Below are positions 1 to 7,506 of a stretch of DNA of 64,000 nt, in pieces (the first letter of the stretch is position 1; every line of letters starts with the position of its first letter). Source of the stretch: Hymenobacter nivis (GTDB lineage: Bacteria; Bacteroidota; Bacteroidia; Cytophagales; Hymenobacteraceae); contig NZ_RCYZ01000002.1 of assembly GCF_006439025.1 (NCBI RefSeq), positions 310,753-374,752 on the forward strand, read 5' to 3'. The translations under genes and the position numbers were made by a program. The notes under the pieces are model-generated. The model was not told where the DNA came from and ran no database searches. It saw nothing but the letters and a program-made list of their open reading frames with translations.

Positions 1-1757
1 ACCTCGACCAGCTCCAGAAAGACACCCCCCTGGCCCAGCGCCTCGCCCTCAACATTGAGTCGCGCGAGGGCCTGGGCGACTTCATCGGCAAGTGGGGCCT
101 GCTGGCCCTGCTCGTGGTGGGCTTCCTCTTCATGATGAAGCGCATGGGCGGTGCCGGGGGCCCCGGCGGCCAGATTTTCAGCATCGGCAAGAGCCGCGCG
201 GCCTTGTTTGAGGGCGGCGACAAGGTGAAAATCACGTTTAAAGACGTGGCCGGGCTTGAAGAAGCCAAGGAGGAAGTGCAGGAGATTGTGGAGTTCCTCA
301 AAAACCCCAGCAAGTTCACCATCCTGGGCGGTAAAATCCCGAAGGGGGCCCTGCTCGTTGGCCCTCCCGGTACTGGCAAAACATTGCTGGCCAAGGCCGT
401 AGCTGGCGAAGCCGACGTGCCATTCTTCTCACTGTCGGGCTCCGACTTCGTTGAGATGTTTGTGGGTGTGGGCGCGGCCCGGGTACGCGACTTGTTCAAG
501 CAGGCCAAGGCCAAGGCTCCGTGCATCATCTTTATTGACGAGATTGACGCTGTGGGCCGCTCGCGCAGCAAGGGCAACATGCCCGGCGGCAACGACGAGC
601 GCGAGAACACCCTGAACTCGCTGCTAGTAGAAATGGACGGCTTCGGCACCGACTCCGGCGTCATCATCCTGGCCGCTACCAACCGCCCCGATACCCTTGA
701 CTCGGCTCTGCTGCGTCCCGGTCGCTTCGACCGCCAGATCAGCATCGACAAGCCCGATATCAACGGCCGCACCCAGATTTTCCAGGTGCACTTGAAGCCG
801 CTGACTTTGGGCCCCGATGTAGACGCCAAGAAGCTGTCGGCCCAAACGCCTGGCTTTGCGGGTGCCGAAATCGCCAACGTCTGCAACGAAGCGGCCCTCA
901 TCGCTGCCCGCCGCGATAAGAAGTTTATCACCAACCAGGACTTTACCGATGCCATCGACCGCGTGATTGGGGGCCTGGAGAAGAAGAATAAAATTATTTC
1001 GCCCAGCGAAAAGCGCATTGTGGCCTACCACGAAGCTGGCCACGCCATCGTGGGCTGGTTCTTGGAGCACTGCGACCCGTTGGTGAAAGTTAGCATCGTG
1101 CCTCGCGGCGTGGCCGCGCTCGGCTACGCGCAGTACCTGCCCAAAGAGCAGTTCTTGTACAATACCGAGCAGTTGATCGACGAGATGTGCATGGCCCTGG
1201 GTGGCCGCGCCGCCGAGGAACTGGTGTTCGGCAAAATCTCGACCGGTGCCCTGAGCGACTTGGAGCGCATCACCAAGATGGCCTATTCCATCGTGACGAT
1301 GTACGGCATGAACTCGAAGCTCGGCAACGTGTCGTACTACGACTCGAAGGGCCAGAACGAGTACGGCTTCTCGAAGCCTTATTCGGAAGCCACTTCGCAA
1401 ATGATTGACGAAGAAGTGCGTACCATCATCGACCAGGCCTACACCCGCACCAAGGAGCTGCTCACCGAGCGCCGCCATGAGCTGGAAGTGATTGCCAAGG
1501 AGCTGCTGGAAAAAGAAGTGCTTCTACAAGACGACCTGGAGCGCCTGGTGGGCAAGCGCCCCTTCGGTGGCCAAACCAACTACCAGGCCCACATGGCCGG
1601 CACCGACCGCAGCGAAACCGCCAGCGAGCTGATCAACGAGCACGCCGGCGCCACCATCGGCAGCGACCTGCCCGAACTGCACCTGCCCGGCCTCGACACC
1701 GGCGGGGGCCCCAGCGAAGCCGCCGCGCCCAGCGGTAGCGCCGTGGCTGGTGTTTAA
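1..1757 (+). CDS. ftsH: FtsH, ATP-dependent zinc metalloprotease (5' partial)
   Basis: Membrane-anchored AAA+ protease that extracts and degrades membrane and misfolded proteins. The reading frame is open from base 3 with no stop, so the gene starts before the window; the GTG at 114 is internal. The second transmembrane segment is seen at about 90-140 ([16 protein letters not shown]). It is followed by the AAA+ module with Walker A GPPGTGKT at 360-383, Walker [12 protein letters not shown], and the second region of homology (ATNRPDTLD...RPGRFDR). The zinc-protease motif HEAGH is at 1029-1043. The C-terminal tail is Gly/Ala/Pro-rich and variable. A strong intrinsic terminator follows 20 bases after the stop. 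The downstream LUD gene is a common neighbour of ftsH in Bacteroidota (recalled, not checked). Identification is certain; only the 5' end is missing. Confidence 0.98.
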   Translation, partial: LDQLQKDTPLAQRLALNIESREGLGDFIGKWGLLALLVVGFLFMMKRMGGAGGPGGQIFSIGKSRAALFEGGDKVKITFKDVAGLEEAKEEVQEIVEFLKNPSKFTILGGKIPKGALLVGPPGTGKTLLAKAVAGEADVPFFSLSGSDFVEMFVGVGAARVRDLFKQAKAKAPCIIFIDEIDAVGRSRSKGNMPGGNDERENTLNSLLVEMDGFGTDSGVIILAATNRPDTLDSALLRPGRFDRQISIDKPDINGRTQIFQVHLKPLTLGPDVDAKKLSAQTPGFAGAEIANVCNEAALIAARRDKKFITNQDFTDAIDRVIGGLEKKNKIISPSEKRIVAYHEAGHAIVGWFLEHCDPLVKVSIVPRGVAALGYAQYLPKEQFLYNTEQLIDEMCMALGGRAAEELVFGKISTGALSDLERITKMAYSIVTMYGMNSKLGNVSYYDSKGQNEYGFSKPYSEATSQMIDEEVRTIIDQAYTRTKELLTERRHELEVIAKELLEKEVLLQDDLERLVGKRPFGGQTNYQAHMAGTDRSETASELINEHAGATIGSDLPELHLPGLDTGGGPSEAAAPSGSAVAGV

Positions 1758-1775
1758 CAAGCTGGTTAGCTCAAC

Positions 1776-1814
1776 AAAAAACCCGCCCTCGGTAATCGAG
1801 GGCGGGTTTTTTTA
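1776..1814 (+). terminator. Intrinsic terminator after ftsH
   Basis: A perfect 10-bp GC-rich stem (CCCGCCCTCG / CGAGGGCGGG, 1782-1791 and 1797-1806) with a 5-nt loop is followed by an eight-T tract and preceded by an A tract. It ends ftsH transcription and could act in both directions. Confidence 0.92.
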
Positions 1815-2222
1815 TGCTCAAGCGACTATTAATAATTAGAAAGTTAACCTTTTTAACTTAACTGCTTACTATTAAGAATAATAGCCATCAGCCAATGGCT
1901 CAGTACTTATAAAACCGGCGCGGAGCCCGGAATTAATCGGTGTAGGAGTGCGTGAGGCAAATCCAGCCGGGGGCGAGGGCGAGCGATACCGGCGGCACTT
2001 GGTAGGCCGGATAGAACGAATGCAAGAAGTAAATGGTCATTTAATAGGCAAATAGCTAAGTGAAAATGTATTGAGTAATTGCTGGATGTAAAGATAGGTG
2101 CTAAAATAAGTGTTGCACCCACGTATAAATACGCGAAGCGCAGGGGCCCTAATTGGCACGGTCGGGGCCCTGGCGCTAGCCCGGCCCCAGCCGTATCTTC
2201 GCCCTCCTATTTTCTTTATCGC
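1815..2222. other. AT-richer intergenic region upstream of the LUD gene
   Basis: About 400 bases without a convincing gene. Stretches 1815-1910 and 2030-2110 are clearly AT-richer than the surrounding genes. A TATCTTCG box at about 2193-2200, close to the Bacteroidota -7 consensus TAnnTTTG, lies 23 bases before the ATG at 2223 and may be the promoter of the next gene. A 35-codon minus-strand reading frame exists at 1933-2040 but has no supporting features. Confidence 0.4.
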
Positions 2223-2912
2223 ATGGTTCCTGATTCTTACGCTGCCGCGGCGCGCACCGCTGTGCTCGCCCGCATCCGCCAAGGGCTAGCGCAACCCGCG
2301 CCGCAGCCCCCGCGCCCCGATTTTGAGGCCCTAGTGCACCCGCCGCTGCCCACCGATCTGGCCGTGGCCTTCGCCGAAAGCTTCGTGCGCGTGGGCGGCG
2401 TGTTTTTCTATTGTACCTCCGAAGCGCACTTCATTGCCCAGTTGAGCGCTTACCTGGAGGAGCAGCAAATTGGCCGCCTATTTGCCTGGGAAGCGGCGCT
2501 GCAGCGGGTGCTTTACACCGGCCAGGTGCCTTTTGTGGCCGACGAAACCGAGTTTGTGGCCCACGCCGACGCCAGCCTCACCACCTGCGAGGCGCTGGTG
2601 GCCCGCACCGGCAGCCTGCTGGTGGCCCCGGCTACGGCTAGCGGCCGCCGTCTCAGCGTGTACCCCGACCAGCACTTGGTGCTGGCCCGCACCGGCCAGG
2701 TGGTGGCCGAAATCGGCGACGCGCTGCGCGGGCTGCAAGCCCGCTACGGCGCGGACTTGCCCTCGATGACCTCCCTCACCTCGGGCCCCAGCCGCACCGC
2801 CGATATCGAAAAAACTCTGGTGCTGGGGGCCCACGGCCCGCGCCGGCTGGTGCTGTTTCTGCTCGACGACGCGCCCGCCGCCGGGGCCCTCACCCCCGAC
2901 GCTGCTGCATGA
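2223..2912 (+). CDS. LUD domain protein (LutC/YkgG-like)
   Basis: A 229-residue soluble protein of the LUD (DUF162) family, whose best-known members (LutB/LutC) take part in lactate utilisation. The family pattern is visible in the segments around DASLTTCEALVARTG, LVLARTGQVV and SRTADIEKTLVLGAHGP, and the length is normal for a LutC-like single-domain protein. No LutA or LutB partner is present, so a lactate role is not supported here. The ATG at 2223 was chosen over an upstream in-frame start at 2079 because it follows a TATCTTCG promoter-like box and gives the expected length. The stop overlaps the ATG of the next gene as ATGA, indicating translational coupling to the LpxH-like gene. Confidence 0.85.
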   Translation: MVPDSYAAAARTAVLARIRQGLAQPAPQPPRPDFEALVHPPLPTDLAVAFAESFVRVGGVFFYCTSEAHFIAQLSAYLEEQQIGRLFAWEAALQRVLYTGQVPFVADETEFVAHADASLTTCEALVARTGSLLVAPATASGRRLSVYPDQHLVLARTGQVVAEIGDALRGLQARYGADLPSMTSLTSGPSRTADIEKTLVLGAHGPRRLVLFLLDDAPAAGALTPDAAA

Positions 2913-3697
2913 GTTCCTTGTCCCCCACGCTGCCCCCGCTGGCCCTGCCGCCCGGCCGCCGGGTGTACTTCGCTTCCGATTTCCACTTGGGCACGCCCGA
3001 TGCGGCCACGTCGGCGGTGCGCGAGAAGCGCATTGTGCGCTGGCTGGACATGGCCGCCCGCGACGCGGCGGCCATCTACCTGGTCGGCGACCTGTTCGAT
3101 TTCTGGTTTGAGTACCGCCACGCCGTCCCGCGCGGCTTCATCCGGCTGCAAGGCAAGCTGGCCGAGCTGGCCGATGCGGGCCTCCCGATCTACATCTTCA
3201 CCGGCAACCACGACCTGTGGATGTTCGGCTACTTCACCGAAGAGCTGGGGATTCCCATCCTGCGCGAAGCGGTGACGCAGCAGATTGGCAACCAGCTGTT
3301 TCACATTGGACACGGCGACGGCCTGGGGCCCAAAGACCACAGCTACAAGGCCCTGAAAAAGGTGTTCACCTCCGACCTGGCGCAGTGGCTCTTTGCCCGG
3401 CTGCACCCCAACCTGGGCATCGGCCTGGCCAGTGGCTGGAGCAAGCGCAGCCGCATCCAGAACACGGCCGCCGACGCCAAGTACTTCGGCGAAGACGAGT
3501 GGCTGCTCGTGTACTGCCGCGCGCTAGAGGCCCGCCAGCACCACGATTATTACGTGTTCGGCCACCGCCACTTGCCCCTGGATTTGGCCGTGGGCCCCGG
3601 CAGCCGCTACGTCAACCTCGGCGAGTGGGTCAATTATTGCTCGTACGCCGACTACGATGGCAACGACCTGGTTTTGCGGTACTTTGAGCAGCAGTAG
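2909..3697 (+). CDS. lpxH: UDP-2,3-diacylglucosamine diphosphatase-like metallophosphoesterase (LpxH type)
   Basis: Predicted calcineurin-like phosphoesterase of 262 residues that hydrolyses UDP-2,3-diacylglucosamine to lipid X and UMP in lipid A synthesis. All metal-binding blocks are present in order: SDFHLG near residue 23, GDLFDFWFEY near 60, GNHDLW near 97, HGDG near 133 and GHRH near 212. The GDLFDFWFEY block and the size fit the LpxH branch better than generic phosphodiesterases. It overlaps the LUD gene by 4 bases (ATGA). The next gene may overlap its 3' end. Family assignment is firm; the exact substrate is inferred. Confidence 0.9.
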   Translation: MSSLSPTLPPLALPPGRRVYFASDFHLGTPDAATSAVREKRIVRWLDMAARDAAAIYLVGDLFDFWFEYRHAVPRGFIRLQGKLAELADAGLPIYIFTGNHDLWMFGYFTEELGIPILREAVTQQIGNQLFHIGHGDGLGPKDHSYKALKKVFTSDLAQWLFARLHPNLGIGLASGWSKRSRIQNTAADAKYFGEDEWLLVYCRALEARQHHDYYVFGHRHLPLDLAVGPGSRYVNLGEWVNYCSYADYDGNDLVLRYFEQQ

Positions 3698-3704
3698 CCG
3701 ATGC

Positions 3705-4628
3705 GTGGCACGCCCGTTGGGGGCCCTGTTGCTGGCCGCCGGCACCCTGGCGGCCCGCGCCCAGGCCACCGTGCCCAACGCGGCCTCGGTGGCCCCCGCC
3801 GCCGTGGTGGCCCCGGTGGAAGCCCCGCGCCCGGCCACTGCTCCGGCCCCGGCCCCGGCCGAGGTGCCCGCCGCCGGGGCCTGGGCCCTGGTGCGCACCC
3901 TGCGACTGCCCAACCCCGGCGCGGCCTCGCTCGACCGGCGCGGGGGCCTCTACGTGGCCGATGCCGACAACAACATCCGCCAGTTTGGGCCCGAGGGCTT
4001 GCCGCTGAACACCTATGCGCCCGCCCAGCCCGGCCACGTGGGCCAACTCGAAGCCTTCAACCTCACCACTACCCTCGTTTTTTACGACGACCGCCAGCAG
4101 CTCGTGCTGCTCGACCGCTTCCTGGCCCCGCTCAGCGAGCTGCGCCTGGCCGACTACCTCGACGGCACGGTGCGCGTGGCCACGCTGGCCCCCGACGGCC
4201 AGGTGTGGCTGCTCGACGAGAGCACGCTCACGCTGCGCGAGTTCGACCCCGGGGCCCTGCGTCTGGTGCAAAACACGCCGCTCGACATTCTCATTGGCCG
4301 CACGCGGCCCGACTTCCGGTTCATCCGGCAATACCAGAACAACACGTACTTGGTGGACAAAACGACCGGCGTGTACGTGTTTGATAACCTGGGCAATTAC
4401 AAGAAAAAGCTGCCCTTGCCAGGGCTGAGCACGGTGGGCTTCCGGGGCGATGAATTGTACTACCTCGACGGCGGCCAGGTGCGGTTCTTCCACCTTTACA
4501 ACCTGACCAGCCGCGCCGTGGCCCTGCCCGCCGCGGCCGACGCCGGGGCCCTGCGCCAAGTACTGGTGGGCGAGCAGTACGCCTACCTGTTCACGGCCCA
4601 GGGCGTGGCCGTGTACCGGCTGCCCTAG
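3705..4628 (+). CDS. Secreted beta-propeller (NHL-like) protein
   Basis: An exported protein of about 307 residues, judged by a hydrophobic signal segment (LGALLLAAGTLAARAQ) followed by an Ala/Pro linker and a repetitive domain that reads like a beta-propeller (for example GGLYVADADNNIRQFGPEG, then repeated WLLDE and YLVDKTTGVYVFDNLGN blades). The function is unknown. The frame is open from an ATG at 3657, which would overlap the LpxH gene by 41 bases and give a poor signal peptide; a TTG at 3684 is also possible. GTG 3705 is preferred because it places the signal peptide at the terminus. The gene converges on the SDR gene across a hairpin terminator. Confidence 0.7.
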   Translation: MARPLGALLLAAGTLAARAQATVPNAASVAPAAVVAPVEAPRPATAPAPAPAEVPAAGAWALVRTLRLPNPGAASLDRRGGLYVADADNNIRQFGPEGLPLNTYAPAQPGHVGQLEAFNLTTTLVFYDDRQQLVLLDRFLAPLSELRLADYLDGTVRVATLAPDGQVWLLDESTLTLREFDPGALRLVQNTPLDILIGRTRPDFRFIRQYQNNTYLVDKTTGVYVFDNLGNYKKKLPLPGLSTVGFRGDELYYLDGGQVRFFHLYNLTSRAVALPAAADAGALRQVLVGEQYAYLFTAQGVAVYRLP

Positions 4629-4728
4629 GGCCCCGGGGCTGCCCACGGTCACGGCATCATCACGCAAAAGCAAGCTGCGCAAAAGTGGCGCTGGTACCCT
4701 GGGGGCCCCAGCACCTTCCTGCCAATAG

Positions 4729-4764
4729 AAAAGCCCTTCGCAAGCTTGCGAAGGGCTTTTTTGA
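4729..4764. terminator. Bidirectional intrinsic terminator
   Basis: The sequence AAGCCCTTCGCAAG and its exact complement form a near-continuous palindrome at 4731-4758, with an A tract on the left and a T tract on the right. It separates the plus-strand propeller gene from the minus-strand SDR gene and serves both. Confidence 0.88.
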
Positions 4765-4792
4765 ACATAAGCGCGACGGCACGGGGCTGCGG

Positions 4793-5524
4793 CTACAGGC
4801 CCTCGGCCATGGTGCGCATTTGGATTTCGATGATGCGCGAACCTGGCGACTGCGTGCAGGCCAGCAGCACGGCCCCGGCCACGTCTTCGGGCTCTAGCAT
4901 GTCGGAGTTGGCCACGCTGTCTTCGGTGCGACCGCGGCCGAGGGCAAACTCGGTTTTGACGCCGCCCGGGCAAATCGCCCCGACTTTGATGCCGTGGGGG
5001 CGCAACTCCTTGTCCAGGGCCTGGGCAAAGCCGACCTGGGCAAACTTAGTGGCGCAGTACACCGCCTCGCCCGCAAAGCCATACACACCGGCCATCGACG
5101 AGAGCATGAGGATGGTGCCCGAGCCCTGCTTGATGAGCACTGGGGCCGCGTGGCGCGTGAATAGGAACGTCGAGCGCATGTTGGTGTCCATCAAGTCGTC
5201 GTACTCGTCGGCGCTGGTGTCCACCAGGTTTTTGTAGTTGCCGGTGCCCGCGTTGTTGAGCAGGATGTCGAGGCGGCCGGGGCCGTCCAGCGCGGCTTGC
5301 ACAGCCTGGCGGGCCGTTTCCTCGTCGCGGGCGTCGCCAAGCACGATGATGGGCCGGGGCGCGTGGGCGGCCAGCTCGTTGGCCAGGGCTTCGAGGCGCT
5401 CTTCGCGGCGGGCGGTGAGGATGAGCTGCGCCCCTTCGGCGGCCAGGGCGCGGGCGCAGGCCGCGCCGATGCCAGCACTCGCGCCGGTGATTAGGGCGAC
5501 TTTGCCCGTGAGTTTTCCTGCCAT
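4793..5524 (-). CDS. SDR family NAD(P)-dependent oxidoreductase
   Basis: Classical short-chain dehydrogenase/reductase of 243 residues. The Rossmann cofactor motif TGASAGIG is near residue 12, the NNAG motif near 88, and the catalytic Ser-Tyr-Lys set is seen as LSSMAGVYG followed by YCATK near residue 152. The substrate cannot be read from the sequence; homologues act on alcohols, sugars or fatty-acid intermediates. The ATG at 5524 (MAGKLTGKVALITG) was preferred over one 16 codons upstream because it gives the usual SDR N-terminus. The gene lies downstream of the GNAT-nitrilase gene on the same strand, separated by a GGGCCC-containing palindrome. Confidence 0.93.
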   Translation of the reverse strand: MAGKLTGKVALITGASAGIGAACARALAAEGAQLILTARREERLEALANELAAHAPRPIIVLGDARDEETARQAVQAALDGPGRLDILLNNAGTGNYKNLVDTSADEYDDLMDTNMRSTFLFTRHAAPVLIKQGSGTILMLSSMAGVYGFAGEAVYCATKFAQVGFAQALDKELRPHGIKVGAICPGGVKTEFALGRGRTEDSVANSDMLEPEDVAGAVLLACTQSPGSRIIEIQMRTMAEGL

Positions 5525-5571
5525 GTTGGAAGAATGTAAATAGCTAAAAAGTAGGGATTTGGAAAGGCGCA

Positions 5572-5597
5572 CACTAGGGCCCCGTGGGGCCCTAGTG
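5572..5597. repeat. 26-bp palindrome built on GGGGCCC
   Basis: CACTAGGGCCCC at 5572-5583 and its exact complement at 5586-5597 are separated by two bases. The palindrome includes the stop codon of the nitrilase gene and lies about 48 bases before the SDR start. There is no T tract, so it is not a typical terminator; it may protect mRNA ends or be a site built from the genome-wide GGGGCCC word. Confidence 0.55.
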
Positions 5598-7124
5598 CTT
5601 GGGCATCAGCTCGGCGGCTGAGAGCTTGTACATGTCGTGGCGGCGGTTGCGCAGGTTTTGCACGCTGCCGCTGTGGCGCAGGCGGTCCAGGATGGTCAGG
5701 TCCACGTCGGTCACCAGAATCATCTCCGTATTAGGCGTAGCCTCGCTTTTCACGCCGGTGTTGGGAAAGGCGAAATCGCAGGGCGTGAGCACCGCACTCT
5801 GGGCGTACTGGATATCCATGTTCTTGACCCTGGGCAGGTTGCCCACCGAGCCGGCCATGGCCACATAGCACTCGTTTTCGATGGCGCGGGCTTGGGCGCA
5901 ATGCCGCACCCGCGAGTAAGCCGTCTGGGTATCCGTCAGGAAGGGAATGAACAGGATGTTCATGCCCTGGTCGGCGAGCAGGCGGGCCAGCTCCGGAAAC
6001 TCCGAATCGTAGCAGATGAGCACCCCGATGGGGCCGCAGTCGGTATCGAACGTCTGTAGGCGGGTGCCGCCGCGCAGGGCCCAGTACTTGGCCTCGTTGG
6101 GCGTGACGTGGATTTTCTCGTAGCGCTCCACCGAGCCGTTGCGGCGGCAGAGGTAGCCCACGTTCAGCAGCTGGCCATCGTCGCCCACCACGGGCATCGA
6201 GCCGGTGATGATGTTGATGTGGTACTGCACTGCCAGCTTGGTAAAGCGGGCCAGAATCTCGTCCGAGAACTGGCTGAGCTTGCGAATGGCGTCGATTTCG
6301 GACAGCTCGTTGGTCTCGGCCATCAAGGGGCCGTGAAATAGCTCGGGGAAGAGCGCGAAGTCTGCGCGGTAGGCGGCCAGCGCATCCACGAAGTACTCCA
6401 CCTGCTGGAACATGTCTTCCAGGCCGTCATAGAGGCGCATTTGCCACTGCACGAGGCCCAGGCGCACCTGCGTTTTCTGGGCCACGGCCGGCGTGGGGCG
6501 GGTGTCGTACAGCATGTTGTCCCACTCCATGAGCAGGGCATAGTCGCCGCTGGCCTCGTCGCCGGGCAGGTAGCCACGCAGCACCCGCACCGGGTGGAAG
6601 TCGTTGGCCAGCTGGAAGTTGAGGGCCGGGTCCACGATGGCGCGGTCCTTCACCCGGCGCACGTATTCTTTGGGCGAAAGCGTGTCCTGGTAGGCGTGGT
6701 AGCCCGCAATGCGCGCCCCGAAGTTGATGGCGCGCAGATTGAGGCGCTCGCACAGTTCCTTGCGGGCCTCGTAGAGGCGGCGCGCCAGCCGCCGCCCGCG
6801 CATGGCCGGCACCACGAATACCTCGATGCCGTAGAGCGTGTCGCCGGCCGGGTCGTGGGTCGAGAACGTGTAGTCGCCCGTCACCTCCTGAAAAGTATGC
6901 TCGCGGGTCAGTTTTTCGTGGTCGATGATGAGGGCCAGTGCGGCCGCCACCACGTCGCCGTTGACCGTCACCACAAACTGGCCTTCGGGGAAAATGGCCA
7001 CCAGCCGGGCCAGCTGCTCGCGCCGCCAGTAGCTGCCCATGCTGGGGTAAGCTTGCAACATGGCGGCCTTCACGGCCTCATAGTCAGTATTTTGCAGATG
7101 TCGAATTTCAATAAGCTCGTTCAT
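5592..7124 (-). CDS. GNAT N-acetyltransferase / carbon-nitrogen hydrolase fusion protein
   Basis: A 510-residue two-domain enzyme. Residues about 1-220 form a GNAT acetyltransferase-like domain (YGIEVFVVPAMRGRRLARRLY carries the acetyl-CoA loop). Residues about 230-500 form a nitrilase-superfamily amidohydrolase with the catalytic triad Glu261 (ALFPELF), Lys337 (YEKIH) and Cys371 (LICYDSEFPE). Such fusions are a recognised nitrilase branch, but the physiological amide substrate is not established. The reading frame runs 116 codons further upstream; ATG 7124 is preferred because the extra stretch is low-quality, proline-rich sequence overlapping the divergent ricT promoter. Its leader holds a 12-bp inverted repeat. 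Confidence 0.9.
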   Translation of the reverse strand: MNELIEIRHLQNTDYEAVKAAMLQAYPSMGSYWRREQLARLVAIFPEGQFVVTVNGDVVAAALALIIDHEKLTREHTFQEVTGDYTFSTHDPAGDTLYGIEVFVVPAMRGRRLARRLYEARKELCERLNLRAINFGARIAGYHAYQDTLSPKEYVRRVKDRAIVDPALNFQLANDFHPVRVLRGYLPGDEASGDYALLMEWDNMLYDTRPTPAVAQKTQVRLGLVQWQMRLYDGLEDMFQQVEYFVDALAAYRADFALFPELFHGPLMAETNELSEIDAIRKLSQFSDEILARFTKLAVQYHINIITGSMPVVGDDGQLLNVGYLCRRNGSVERYEKIHVTPNEAKYWALRGGTRLQTFDTDCGPIGVLICYDSEFPELARLLADQGMNILFIPFLTDTQTAYSRVRHCAQARAIENECYVAMAGSVGNLPRVKNMDIQYAQSAVLTPCDFAFPNTGVKSEATPNTEMILVTDVDLTILDRLRHSGSVQNLRNRRHDMYKLSAAELMPKH

Positions 7125-7506
7125 AAAGTCTTGCGTAGGAATAGCAGATAAGCCAAAAAAAAGCTGGAGTGCTACTATTCCTACGCGGAAATGACAGCCA
7201 GCGCCGGGTTTGCAGCCAGTTTTCTGGCCAGCACTTTGGCCGGTGCGCCGGGGGCAGGGCGGTGCTTTTTGCCGTGAAAGACGGGCCCCGGTGCCCGCCG
7301 GCACGGGCTCGCCAAACGAATTGGCCCGAAAAGCCCGCGGCCCCGCCGCAGGCTTTTTTAGGGCCCGGCCGGGGGGCTGGGGCCCCGGTAGCGGGGCGCT
7401 GGCGGGGGGTGCCCGTTGCCCTCCTGAAACGGCTATCTTTGCTAGATTCCGAACTTTCTGCGGCCCGGACAAAGCGCCGCTTCACACTATATATATCCTC
7501 GGCCTC
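7125..7506. promoter_or_regulatory. Divergent intergenic region with ricT promoter and an inverted repeat
   Basis: The 382 bases between the divergent nitrilase and ricT-like genes hold two signals. TATCTTTG at 7434-7441 matches the Bacteroidota -7 element TAnnTTTG, with a TTG at 7416, and reads towards ricT. A perfect 12-bp inverted repeat (GCGTAGGAATAG at 7133-7144, complement at 7175-7186) lies just upstream of the nitrilase start, with an A8 run between its arms. The rest is GC-rich with no gene seen. Confidence 0.55.

Noticed and set aside
1933..2040. A 35-codon minus-strand frame in the AT-rich gap after ftsH
   Set aside because: It has no recognised domain, no good promoter and no positional partner; chance is the simplest explanation.
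3630..4973. Long minus-strand frame antisense to the propeller gene
   Set aside because: High GC at codon third positions creates long open antisense frames; the translated sequence is Arg/Ala/Gly-rich without domain features.
5572..5597. The GGGGCCC palindrome as a transcription terminator
   Set aside because: It lacks a T tract and includes the stop codon of the preceding gene; kept as a repeat only.
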